Source: an uncultured Lachnospiraceae bacterium
Lineage (GTDB): Bacteria; Bacillota; Clostridia; Lachnospirales; Lachnospiraceae
Assembly: GCA_944380065.1 (NCBI GenBank)
Contig: CALWGM010000009.1
Span: forward strand, 1-63,605
DNA: 63,605 nucleotides
Direction of reading: 5' to 3'
Below are positions 53,649-62,446 of this stretch, in pieces. The position numbers and the translations under genes are program-made. The notes beneath the pieces are model-generated. The model did not search any database. It saw nothing but the letters and a program-made list of their open reading frames with translations, and was not told the DNA's origin. Positions within the stretch are counted from its first letter, which is position 1. The number at the start of each line of letters is the position of its first letter.

Positions 53649-55058
53649 ATGTGGGATTTTGACAAATATCAAGGCAATGTTGCAGTTAAAGATGAGTTTG
53701 GCACTGCTTTGACATATGGTGAATTACATAAGGAAAACGATAAACTTTTTGAGATGATTAATCGTCGTTGTTTAGCATTTTGCCTCTGCACAAATTCTAT
53801 TGGATCCATTGTTGGATATACTGCTTTTATTCAAAACGGTATTGTACCGGTTTTGCTGAATGCACATCTCGAGAAGGAGTTGTTAAATAACCTTTTAAAT
53901 AGTTATTATCCTTCTTACCTGTGGGTCCCTACTAAGCAAATTTGTGAGTTTGAAAACACGCATACAGTTTATTCGGCTTACGAATATACTCTTTTGAAAA
54001 CATCATATGAAAAAGAATACGAGCTTTATCCAGAATTATGTTTGATGCTTACCACATCAGGATCTACTGGCAGCCCTAAATTTGTACGTCAGAGTTATAA
54101 AAATGTATTGGCCAATGCACAGTCAATTGTTCAGTATCTTGAATTAGATGAGACAGAAAAGCCAATTACTACATTGCCAATGAACTATACGTATGGACTT
54201 TCTATTATTAATAGTCACTTGCTTGTAGGTGCAACAATTTTGGTGACGGATAAGGGATTGATGCAAAAAGAATTTTGGGCCTTCTTTAAAAATGAAGGTG
54301 CAACATCGTTCGGTGGTGTTCCTTATACATACGAGATGTTGGATAGGCTTAGATTCTATCGAATGCAGCTTCCTACACTCAGATATATGACTCAGGCTGG
54401 TGGAAAACTGATTTCTGAATTGCATGCGAAGTTCGCGGAATACGCGGAATACAACGATAAACGTTTTATTGTAATGTATGGACAGTGTGAAGCGACAGCT
54501 AGAATGGGATACCTGCCGGCTGAAAAGGCTGTTGAAAAATGTGGTTCGATGGGTGTTGCTATTCCAGGAGGTAAGTTTAAACTGATCGATGTGGATGGTA
54601 ATGAAATAACAGATGTTCTAACAACCGGAGAGTTGGTATATGAGGGTGAGAACGTTACACTTGGATATGCCGAATGTGGTGCGGACTTGATTAAAGGCGA
54701 TGAACGCGGCGGTATTCTTCAAACAGGAGATATGGCTCAGTTTGATCAGGATGGTTATTATTACATCGTTGGAAGAAAAAAGAGATTCTTAAAGATTTAT
54801 GGAAATCGAGTAAATCTTGATGAAATGGATCGTCTGATTAAAGGCAAGTTTGACGGAATTGATTGTGCAAGCGCTGGAGTAGATGACCATATGTACATCT
54901 TTGTAACAGATGAATCTATTGCAGATGAAGTAAGAGAATTTGTTATATTTAAAACAAAACTTAACCCAGCTGCATTTAAAACAATCGTTATCAATGAGAT
55001 TCCGAAGAATGATGCGGGAAAAACACTTTATAAAGAGTTGACGAAATATTATGAATAA
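53649..55058 (+). CDS. AMP-forming acyl ligase (acyl-ACP synthetase-like)
   Basis: 469 residues of the ANL superfamily. P-loop motif LTTSGSTGSPKF near 134-145, the YGQCEATARMGYL motif (A5), LQTGDMAQFDQDGYYYIVGR (A7-A8) and the late lysine in PKNDAGKTLYKEL (A10). It lies 14 bases after the ACP gene and most likely adenylates a carboxylic acid and loads it on that ACP. Confidence 0.9.
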   Translation: MWDFDKYQGNVAVKDEFGTALTYGELHKENDKLFEMINRRCLAFCLCTNSIGSIVGYTAFIQNGIVPVLLNAHLEKELLNNLLNSYYPSYLWVPTKQICEFENTHTVYSAYEYTLLKTSYEKEYELYPELCLMLTTSGSTGSPKFVRQSYKNVLANAQSIVQYLELDETEKPITTLPMNYTYGLSIINSHLLVGATILVTDKGLMQKEFWAFFKNEGATSFGGVPYTYEMLDRLRFYRMQLPTLRYMTQAGGKLISELHAKFAEYAEYNDKRFIVMYGQCEATARMGYLPAEKAVEKCGSMGVAIPGGKFKLIDVDGNEITDVLTTGELVYEGENVTLGYAECGADLIKGDERGGILQTGDMAQFDQDGYYYIVGRKKRFLKIYGNRVNLDEMDRLIKGKFDGIDCASAGVDDHMYIFVTDESIADEVREFVIFKTKLNPAAFKTIVINEIPKNDAGKTLYKELTKYYE

Positions 55059-55077
55059 TGATTAAAGAGAGGGATCT

Positions 55078-55764
55078 ATGAAACTGATTTGTTTTACTTA
55101 TGCAGGGGGAACTTCTTCATTTTATGATCAATTGAAGAATGAATTACTTCCAGATATTGAACTTATTGCTACAGAGTATTCAGGTCATGGCACAAGGCAT
55201 AGCTCCCCTTTTTATTCTGATTTTGATGAATTAGCAAATGATATGCTGGTTCAAATCAAAGAAATCATAGCTGAGAATGAACCCTATGCTATTATGGGAT
55301 ACAGTATGGGGAGTATCTCTGCTGTAGAGGTGCTCAGAAAGTTAATTGATGGAAATATGCCTTTGCCGACTCATGTATTTCTTGCAGCACATGAGCCACA
55401 AACAAAGGCAAGTTTAGCTGATTATAACAATGAAGAAATGGATGAGTTTGTAAAAGCGCGAACGATACAGTTTGGTGCGGTCCCGGAAAAACTCATCAAT
55501 AATAAGAGCTTTTGGAGAATGTATTTGCCGATATATCGAGCTGATTATTCCATTATAGGAAAATATAAATTTGAAAAATTGAAATTAAAATCGGATATTC
55601 CTGCTACAGTTTTTTATTCAGAAAGTGATACCCCTTATGTTGATATGAAAAACTGGGGTAAATATTTTGAAAGAGTAGATTTTATGGAATATACAGGAAG
55701 CCATTTTTTTATAAATGAACATTTTGGTGCCATGGCACGGGAAATAAAGAAGAGGTTGGTATAA
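55078..55764 (+). CDS. Type II thioesterase (alpha/beta hydrolase)
   Basis: 228 residues, GrsT/RifR-like: start KLICFTYAGGTSSFYDQL, nucleophile S76 in MGYSMGSISA, D184 in SESDTPY and H209 in TGSHFFI. Releases acyl groups from carrier proteins. In context it could proofread the ACP, or supply free acid to the LuxE-like protein next door, which is the job LuxD does in lux operons. Confidence 0.88.
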   Translation: MKLICFTYAGGTSSFYDQLKNELLPDIELIATEYSGHGTRHSSPFYSDFDELANDMLVQIKEIIAENEPYAIMGYSMGSISAVEVLRKLIDGNMPLPTHVFLAAHEPQTKASLADYNNEEMDEFVKARTIQFGAVPEKLINNKSFWRMYLPIYRADYSIIGKYKFEKLKLKSDIPATVFYSESDTPYVDMKNWGKYFERVDFMEYTGSHFFINEHFGAMAREIKKRLV

Positions 55765-55769
55765 AGCAT

Positions 55770-56861
55770 ATGACATACGAAGAGTTATTAGAGATTGCTC
55801 CTTATTCGTTAGACAAAGAGCAGAAGAAAATGCTACTTACAAAACGATTAGTTGAGCTGACAAAACACCATAGAAATAATTGTAAAGAGTATGATCAGAT
55901 GCTTACAAGCATCGGATTTGATGAGGATACAATTAAGGATTACAGTGAACTGCCGTTTCTACCGGTACGCTTATTCAAAGAGCTATCCTTGAAGAGCATT
56001 CCAGATGAGGAGGTTGTTAAGACTATGACTTCTTCAGGAACATCAGGACAGGCTGTTTCTAAAATTTATTTGGACAAAACGACTTCTTCCAATCAGCAGA
56101 AGACAATGGTTAAGATTGTGAATGAATTTACTGGTTCAAGTAGAATGCCAATGATCATTCTTGACTGTCCTTCTGTTGTAAAAAACAGGGCAATGTTTTC
56201 AGCTAGAGGTGCTGGTATTTTAGGTTTTTCAATCTTTGGGGCCAAGAAATTGTACGCATTGGATGATGATATGCATCTGGATGTGGAAGGTTTAAGGGAG
56301 TTTCTTGAAAAGTATCAGGGACAGAGAATTTTTATGTTTGGCTTTACTTTCATGGTATGGCAGCATTTTTATAAAGAACTGGTTCGTTTGAAGAATGAAG
56401 GTATTACGTTTGACTTATCTAATGGCGTGTTGGTTCACGGTGGGGGATGGAAGAAACTTGTGAGTAAGGCTGTTAGTCCGGAAGAGTTCCACAGGCGTTT
56501 GAAAGATGTGTGTGGTTTGGATCATATTCATGATTATTATGGAATGGTAGAGCAGACTGGATGTATTTATATGCAGTGTGAATGCGGGCATCTGCACGCA
56601 AGTATTTTCTCTGACGTTTTAATTCGCAGACCTGAGGACTTTGGCTTATGCGAAGTTGGTGAACGTGGAATTATCCAGGTTGTTTCGGCAATTCCAGAAT
56701 CTTATCCGGGACATTCTTTAATTACAGAGGATGAAGGAATGTTATTAGGTGAGGATAATTGTCAGTGTGGACGTAAAGGAAAATATTTTAAGATATTTGG
56801 TAGATTGAAAAATGCTGAAATAAGGGGGTGCAGTGATACTTATGCAGCAAAATTTAACTAA
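55770..56861 (+). CDS. LuxE-like acyl-protein synthetase
   Basis: 363 residues. Similar to the LuxE family: ELPFLPVRLFKELSL, adenylate-forming TMTSSGTSGQAVSKIY, HGGGWKKL, DYYGMVEQTG, and the C-terminal GRLKNAEIRGCSDT. LuxE activates an acid as acyl-AMP and passes it as an acyl-enzyme to LuxC. A CxC/CxxC-like set (MQCECGHLH, CQCGRKG) may bind metal. The LuxC-like gene overlaps its 3' end. Confidence 0.9.
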   Translation: MTYEELLEIAPYSLDKEQKKMLLTKRLVELTKHHRNNCKEYDQMLTSIGFDEDTIKDYSELPFLPVRLFKELSLKSIPDEEVVKTMTSSGTSGQAVSKIYLDKTTSSNQQKTMVKIVNEFTGSSRMPMIILDCPSVVKNRAMFSARGAGILGFSIFGAKKLYALDDDMHLDVEGLREFLEKYQGQRIFMFGFTFMVWQHFYKELVRLKNEGITFDLSNGVLVHGGGWKKLVSKAVSPEEFHRRLKDVCGLDHIHDYYGMVEQTGCIYMQCECGHLHASIFSDVLIRRPEDFGLCEVGERGIIQVVSAIPESYPGHSLITEDEGMLLGEDNCQCGRKGKYFKIFGRLKNAEIRGCSDTYAAKFN

Positions 56862-58071
56862 TGCAGATATGAAAGAAGTATTAAAGGGAGTTACCTATTT
56901 AGTTGGGAATGATGATATTGTAACAGCTATAAAGGATGCTATTCCAAAACGTCCTTTTGATGATAGTGTTGTTGACTTTTTAAATATGCTGTCAAAAATT
57001 CTGATGAAGTCACGTGAGGCAAAGGCTTATCCTGATGTTATCACATTGGGATTCTGGATGAGAAAGTCATCTGTACTTGCGCTTAAAGAGCGTTTTGAAA
57101 CTGAAGGTTCCGACATTAAAATTGGAAGGGGTGTAGCCTTCCACATAGCACCTTCTAATGTGCCGGTAAACTATGCGTATTCGTTACTTACAGGATTATT
57201 AACCGGTAATGCTAATGTAGTTCGTATTCCATCAAAAGATTTTCCGCAGGTTTCAATTATTAATAAGGCAATTAACGAGGCTTTAGAAAAATTCCAAGAT
57301 ATGAAACCTTATATCTGTCTTGTGAGATATGGAAGAGACAAAAAAGTAAATGATCTGTTTTCTGCGTTAGCAGACACCCGTATTATATGGGGCGGCGATA
57401 ATACAATAGCAGAAATAAGAAAATCTCCTCTTGGGCCAAGAGCAGGGGAAATCGCATTTGCTGACAGATATTCTTTAGCCGTTATTGATAGCGAAAAATA
57501 TTTAGAAGTAAGTGACAAAGAACGTTTGGCTGAGGAATTCTATAATGATACATATCTTTCTGATCAGAATGCTTGTACAAGTCCTCGTTTGGTTGTATGG
57601 CTGGGATCTAAGAAGGAAGAGGCTAAGGAACTTTTTTGGAAATATGAACATGATTTGGTTATGAAAAAATATCAGTTCCAATCCATTATGGGAATTAATA
57701 AGCTTACAAGTAGTTATCTCATGGCGGTAGCTAAAGAAGGTGTTCATGTAGAGCAAAGAGAGGATAATTATATTTTTAGGGTCAACGTTCCAGAGGTTAA
57801 TCCGGATTTAATGCAACTTAAGGATAACTCGGGGTATTTCTTTGAATATGATTGTGATGATATCCTTGAAATACGTGACTTCTGTAATAATACACATTGT
57901 CAAACAATAGGGTTCCTTGGGGAAAAAGATACAATTGTGCCACTGCTGGTTTCTGGAATAAAAGGCGTAGATCGAGTCGTGCCTATTGGAAAGACTATGG
58001 ATTTCGATTTTATCTGGGATGGATATAACCTTGTTGAAAGACTGACCAGAACCATTAAGGTGAACATATAA
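56842..58071 (+). CDS. LuxC-like acyl reductase
   Basis: 409 residues from ATG 56842 (11 bases after GGGGGTG; a GTG at 56833 is too close to that site). Aldehyde-dehydrogenase-fold NADPH reductase: GRGVAFHIAPSNVPVNYAYS, SLLTGLLTGNANVVRIPSKD and the catalytic C245 in DQNACTSPRLVVW. It reduces a thioester or acyl-enzyme to an aldehyde. With LuxE and the thioesterase it forms a LuxCDE-like fatty acid reductase set, here without luciferase. Confidence 0.9.
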   Translation: MQQNLTNADMKEVLKGVTYLVGNDDIVTAIKDAIPKRPFDDSVVDFLNMLSKILMKSREAKAYPDVITLGFWMRKSSVLALKERFETEGSDIKIGRGVAFHIAPSNVPVNYAYSLLTGLLTGNANVVRIPSKDFPQVSIINKAINEALEKFQDMKPYICLVRYGRDKKVNDLFSALADTRIIWGGDNTIAEIRKSPLGPRAGEIAFADRYSLAVIDSEKYLEVSDKERLAEEFYNDTYLSDQNACTSPRLVVWLGSKKEEAKELFWKYEHDLVMKKYQFQSIMGINKLTSSYLMAVAKEGVHVEQREDNYIFRVNVPEVNPDLMQLKDNSGYFFEYDCDDILEIRDFCNNTHCQTIGFLGEKDTIVPLLVSGIKGVDRVVPIGKTMDFDFIWDGYNLVERLTRTIKVNI

Positions 58072-58090
58072 TAATTGGGGTGATGAGCAA

Positions 58091-59044
58091 ATGAAACCGA
58101 TTCACAAAATCGGAAACAGAAAAGTTGTTATCATTGGAGCTGGATTTGTAGGATCATCAATAGCATATGCACTTGCATTGCGTGACATTGCAAGAGAGAT
58201 AGTTCTAATTGACATAGATAAGGAAAAATGTGCTGGCGAGGCTTATGATATCCGTCATGGAATTCCAAGTATGGGAACAGCAGATTTGTATGCAGGTGAT
58301 TACTCAGATTGTGCGGATAGTGATCTAATTATAATTACAGCAGGTCGAAACAGAAGACCTGGGGAAAACAGATTAGATATGGCAAGCGAAAATACAAAGA
58401 TTATGAAGTCGGTAATCGATTCTATAAAACAGTATTATACAAGAGGTTGTATTCTGATTGTTTCAAATCCAGTGGATATTTTGACTCAGAAGGTTACTGA
58501 GTGGATGAATCTACCTGATGGTATGGTGTTTGGCTCAGGCTGTATTTTGGATACTTCACGATTTATTAGGTGCGTTGCGGATCATCTGGACTTAAGTACA
58601 GGTGTTGTAAATGGATATTTAGTTGGTGAACATGGTGATAATCAGGTGCCAGTATGGAGTAAATTGGTTGTAAGTGGCATTCCGATTGAAGAATACTGTC
58701 GGGAATTGCAGATTGAGTGGAATGATAAAGTAAAATCTGATATTGCAGAAAAGACTCGTGATATGGGAACTGAAATAATAAAGGCGAAGGGAAAAACTCA
58801 TTATGGAATAGCAACTAGTGTTTGTTTTATTGCTGATGCAATTATTAATCAAAGACCAACTATTGCTTCGGTCAGCTCACAATTGATGGGTGAGCATGGA
58901 GTAAGAGGCGTATCTTTGTCAGTCCCTTCTGTTATTGGACCAGGAGGCGTACAACAGCGTGTTCGGGAAAAATGGGCTTCGGATGAGTATAGAGGATTTT
59001 TTGATGCTGTTGAAAAAGTTCGTGAAATATTAAGCCAGTTATAA
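58091..59044 (+). CDS. Lactate/malate dehydrogenase family 2-hydroxyacid dehydrogenase
   Basis: 317 residues. NAD-binding VVIIGAGFVGSSIAYAL, D154/R157 in CILDTSRF, catalytic H181 in GEHGDNQVPVWS, and R94 of the active loop. The loop reads AGRNRRPGENR; L-LDH has AGxNQKPGETR, so the specificity Gln (Gln102 in LDH numbering) is Arg88 here, the residue malate dehydrogenases use. The rest is LDH-like. It may reduce an acidic or unusual 2-keto acid within this locus rather than pyruvate. Confidence 0.88.
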   Translation: MKPIHKIGNRKVVIIGAGFVGSSIAYALALRDIAREIVLIDIDKEKCAGEAYDIRHGIPSMGTADLYAGDYSDCADSDLIIITAGRNRRPGENRLDMASENTKIMKSVIDSIKQYYTRGCILIVSNPVDILTQKVTEWMNLPDGMVFGSGCILDTSRFIRCVADHLDLSTGVVNGYLVGEHGDNQVPVWSKLVVSGIPIEEYCRELQIEWNDKVKSDIAEKTRDMGTEIIKAKGKTHYGIATSVCFIADAIINQRPTIASVSSQLMGEHGVRGVSLSVPSVIGPGGVQQRVREKWASDEYRGFFDAVEKVREILSQL

Positions 59045-59055
59045 GGTGGTATAAG

Positions 59056-59802
59056 ATGAAATTATTAGAAAATAAAAATGTAATAATAACTGGTGCTAGA
59101 CGTGGTATAGGAAGAACCACAGTAGAAGTTTTTGCATCAAATGGAGCTAACATCTGGGCATGTGCTCGTAAACAGGACGATTTGTTTGAAAAAGATATGG
59201 CTGAGTTAGCGACTAAATATAATGTTGAGATATGGCCTGTATATTTTGACACTACTAATGAAGAACAGATTAAGACGGCTATTATAGCTGTTAGAAAAAT
59301 GAAGAAGCCAATTGATGTTTTGGTCAATGTTGCAGGCCTTGTTGAGGACAGTACAAGTTTTGCAATGACTGCAATGGATAAAATGAAGAAAGTGTTTGAA
59401 GTGAATTTCTTTGGATTAACATTGCTGACACAGTATGTATCTCGATTAATGATTAGACAGAATAGTGGCTCAATTATTAATATCTCATCTATTGCTGGTA
59501 TAGATGGAACACCAGCACAGTATGAATATGCAAGTAGTAAAGCGGCTGTCATCGGTGGAGTTAGACAGTTGGCGCGTGAATTGGCACAGTATCATATCAG
59601 AGTTAATGCAGTTGCTCCTGGTATTGTTGATACTGAGATGGGAGGACACATTAAACAGGAATTGAAGGATTCCGTTCTTACAAATGTAATGATGGGTAGA
59701 GTCGCAAGACCAGAGGAAATTAGCAATGTCTGCATGTTTCTGGCAAGTGATTTATCTTCATATATGACGGGGCAGATTATTAGAGTTGATGGAGGTATGT
59801 AA
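59056..59802 (+). CDS. Short-chain dehydrogenase/reductase, copy 1
   Basis: 248-residue FabG-like SDR: TGARRGIGR (12-20), NVAG (91-94), catalytic Ser in NISSIAG, Y158/K162 in YEYASSK, and the C-terminal MTGQIIRVDGGM. Paralogous to the SDR at 61.7 kb (shared NGAN-W-A-AR, PVY-D-TN, DLSSY-TGQI-RVDGGM). Its stop abuts the ATG of the transketolase subunit, so it is likely to work with it, for example reducing a ketol product. Confidence 0.92.
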   Translation: MKLLENKNVIITGARRGIGRTTVEVFASNGANIWACARKQDDLFEKDMAELATKYNVEIWPVYFDTTNEEQIKTAIIAVRKMKKPIDVLVNVAGLVEDSTSFAMTAMDKMKKVFEVNFFGLTLLTQYVSRLMIRQNSGSIINISSIAGIDGTPAQYEYASSKAAVIGGVRQLARELAQYHIRVNAVAPGIVDTEMGGHIKQELKDSVLTNVMMGRVARPEEISNVCMFLASDLSSYMTGQIIRVDGGM

Positions 59803-60633
59803 ATGGCAGATGCTATTTTAGTAGAAAAATGTAGGAGTGCATCTGATAAGGTACGTCGAGATATCATAGATATGACATATGCAACAGGCAATACTGGTGC
59901 TCATTTAGGTGGTAGTTTATCTATGGTTGAAATGCTTGCAACCTTATATGTAGGATGCCTTAGATACGATAAAAATGATCCGGAATTTGAAGGAAGAGAC
60001 AGAGTAATTTTGAGTAAAGGACATGCAGCGTTGGCTCTTTATCCTGCGATGGTTCAGGCAGGTATTATTGAAAAGAGTCGTCTTGCTGAGTTTAAACAGA
60101 ATGGTTCTCAGCTTTCTGGCCATCCTTCATTAAACGGTCTTTCTGGAATAGAATTCGCAAGTGGAAGTCTTGGTCAAGGCTTGTCACTTGGAGTTGGTGT
60201 ATGTATTGCTTTAAAACGCAAGAATAATATTGAACCTCGTGCATTCGTTTTTATGGGTGATGGCGAATCTGATGAAGGGTCAGTGTGGGAAGCAGCAGCC
60301 AGTGCATCTCATTATGGACTAAATAATTTAGTGGCTATTATTGATTCAAATAAGATTCAGTATGATGGTGATACTGACGAAATACTTAGTATGTCTCCTA
60401 TGGGAGAAAAATGGAAAGCTTTTGGATGGGACGTATTAGAAATTGATGGTCATGATGTTGCCTCATTAATCGATGCTTATAATACAAAGACTGATAAACC
60501 TTTAGTCATTATTGCTAATACTATTAAGGGAAAAGGTATTTCGTTCATGGAAAATAATTGGCGTTTCCATAACTCAAGACTTTCAGCTAAGCAGTATGAG
60601 CAGGCAGTAAGTGAATTGGAGGGTGCAGTATGA
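59803..60633 (+). CDS. Transketolase, N-terminal (TPP-binding) subunit
   Basis: 276 residues, the pyrophosphate half of a split transketolase: GAHLGGSLSMVEMLATLY, LSKGHAALALYP, SGHPSLNG, ASGSLGQGLSLGVG and the TPP motif MGDGESDEGSVWEAA...DSNKIQ. Transfers two-carbon ketol units with the C-terminal subunit. It sits in a polysaccharide locus among SDR genes rather than with pentose phosphate genes, so a special acceptor is likely. Confidence 0.93.
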   Translation: MADAILVEKCRSASDKVRRDIIDMTYATGNTGAHLGGSLSMVEMLATLYVGCLRYDKNDPEFEGRDRVILSKGHAALALYPAMVQAGIIEKSRLAEFKQNGSQLSGHPSLNGLSGIEFASGSLGQGLSLGVGVCIALKRKNNIEPRAFVFMGDGESDEGSVWEAAASASHYGLNNLVAIIDSNKIQYDGDTDEILSMSPMGEKWKAFGWDVLEIDGHDVASLIDAYNTKTDKPLVIIANTIKGKGISFMENNWRFHNSRLSAKQYEQAVSELEGAV

Positions 60634-61637
60634 TTACGATAGATTCAAAAAACGCACGTATTTGGTCTCGATTGGGTCCAAGCGGAGCAGTTGGAGCAGC
60701 AGCATTAGAACTTGCAGAAGAAAATAGTGATGTGTTAATGTTGACAGCTGACCTATGTTTTTTTTCAGGATTGGAAAGATTCAAAGAGCAGTACCCGGAT
60801 AAATTATATAACTTAGGTATTGCGGAGCAAAACATGGTCGGTGTTGCAGGCGGCTTGGCAAAAGAAGGTTTTATACCTTTTGTATCTACTTATGCAAGCT
60901 TTTGTTGCTCAAGATGTGCAGATCAAGTTAGAGTTAATATGGCTTATATGAAGTTGCCAATAAAGATGCTGGGATTAACTGCTGGATATGGCGCAGGTAT
61001 CTTAGGCGCTACTCATATGAGTGTAGAAGATATTGCCTTTATGAGAGCAATTCCCAATATTACAATATTATCACCGGCTGACTGTGTTGAAGTCATCAAG
61101 TGTATGCTTGCGGCAGCTAAAACAAAAGAGCCAACTTATATTCGACTTAGTGGTCCTGTAAATACGCCTATGATTTACAAAGAGGATTATGATTTTGAAA
61201 TCGGAAAAGCCATTACATTGAGGGAAGGTACTGATGTCTGTATTTTAGCTACAGGATCTATGGTGAGCCAGGCACTTAAGGCAGCAGATATTTTAGGCGA
61301 AAAGGGTATAAGTAGTACCGTTGTTAATTTGCATACCATCAAACCGCTTGACAAAGAAATCATCGAAAAGCTATGTAATAACCATAAATTATTGATTACT
61401 GCGGAAGAACACAGTATCTATGGTGGTCTTGGAAGTGCTGTTAGTGAGGTCGTATCTAAAATGGGTACTCATGTACCATTAGATATTGTAGGAATAGAGG
61501 ATGCATTTGTTAGGCCAGGTGATTATCAGTATCAGATTGAACAAAGTGGTTTAACATCAGAGCAGATTGCAAATAGAATCCTGAATGATTTAGACACCTT
61601 GCCTAAATCGGGGGGGGTATTACGCAGTTATAATTAA
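60630..61637 (+). CDS. Transketolase, C-terminal (pyrimidine-binding) subunit
   Basis: 335 residues: SRLGPSGAVGAAALELAEEN, the catalytic Glu in NLGIAEQNMVGVAGGLA, VSTYASFCCSRCADQVR, HMSVEDIAFMRAIPNI and the C-terminal domain (CILATGSMVSQALKAADIL). ATGA overlap with the N-terminal subunit. A run of eight G at 61610-61617 lies seven codons before the stop, odd in such AT-rich DNA. Confidence 0.93.
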   Translation: MITIDSKNARIWSRLGPSGAVGAAALELAEENSDVLMLTADLCFFSGLERFKEQYPDKLYNLGIAEQNMVGVAGGLAKEGFIPFVSTYASFCCSRCADQVRVNMAYMKLPIKMLGLTAGYGAGILGATHMSVEDIAFMRAIPNITILSPADCVEVIKCMLAAAKTKEPTYIRLSGPVNTPMIYKEDYDFEIGKAITLREGTDVCILATGSMVSQALKAADILGEKGISSTVVNLHTIKPLDKEIIEKLCNNHKLLITAEEHSIYGGLGSAVSEVVSKMGTHVPLDIVGIEDAFVRPGDYQYQIEQSGLTSEQIANRILNDLDTLPKSGGVLRSYN

Positions 61638-61675
61638 TGTTGTAATACCATGCATCGATAGGGAGGTGTATGGTT

Positions 61676-62428
61676 ATGCAGCATAAAATACTTAATAACA
61701 AGAATGCGATTATTACAGGTGCCGCAAGTGGAATTGGAAAGGCAACGGTAAAAGTTTTTGCAGAAAATGGTGCAAATGTTTGGGCTTTTGCTCGAAGAGC
61801 AAATGAAGAATTTGAAAGCTATTTGCAGAAGTTGGCAGAAGAATGCGGATGCTGGATAAAGCCTGTATATGTGGATCTAACAAACGATGAAGATTTAAAA
61901 AAAGCATTCATGGAAATAAAAAGAGAAAATTTACCTATTGATTGTTTGATAAATAATGCGGGTGCTTCTTATGATGCGTTGCTACCCATGATTTCTAAAC
62001 AAAAAGCATTGGACTTATTTCAAATAAATTTCTTTGCTCATGTACAGTTAACACAATATGTAAGTCGTATTATGACGAGACAAAAACGTGGCAGCATTGT
62101 GTTTACTGGCTCATATTTAGGGTTTGACGGAAATAGAGGGCAGATGATATACAGTGCAACAAAAGCTGCTGTACATGGGATGACAAAGTCACTTTCTAAA
62201 GAATTAATAGATTCTGGAATTAGAGTAAATGCAGTTGCACCAGGCGTGGTTGAAACAAAATTATTACAGTCTATGACAACAGATGAATATGATCAGGCGA
62301 TTAGCAAAAGTCTGATGTGTCGAGCAGCAGAGCCCGATGAAATTGCTAATATGATTATGGTATTAGCAAGTGATTTGAGCAGTTATGTGACTGGACAGAT
62401 TGTTCGTGTTGATGGCGGAATGAATTAA
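61676..62428 (+). CDS. Short-chain dehydrogenase/reductase, copy 2
   Basis: 250 residues from ATG 61676, seven bases after GGGAGGTG; ATG 61670 is too close. TGAASGIGK, NNAG, Y159/K163 in MIYSATK and VTGQIVRVDGGMN. Closely related to copy 1, so the pair probably arose by duplication and may catalyse successive reductions or oxidations of a related substrate. Confidence 0.92.
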   Translation: MQHKILNNKNAIITGAASGIGKATVKVFAENGANVWAFARRANEEFESYLQKLAEECGCWIKPVYVDLTNDEDLKKAFMEIKRENLPIDCLINNAGASYDALLPMISKQKALDLFQINFFAHVQLTQYVSRIMTRQKRGSIVFTGSYLGFDGNRGQMIYSATKAAVHGMTKSLSKELIDSGIRVNAVAPGVVETKLLQSMTTDEYDQAISKSLMCRAAEPDEIANMIMVLASDLSSYVTGQIVRVDGGMN

Positions 62429-62446
62429 AAAGGAGATGAAATTTTA

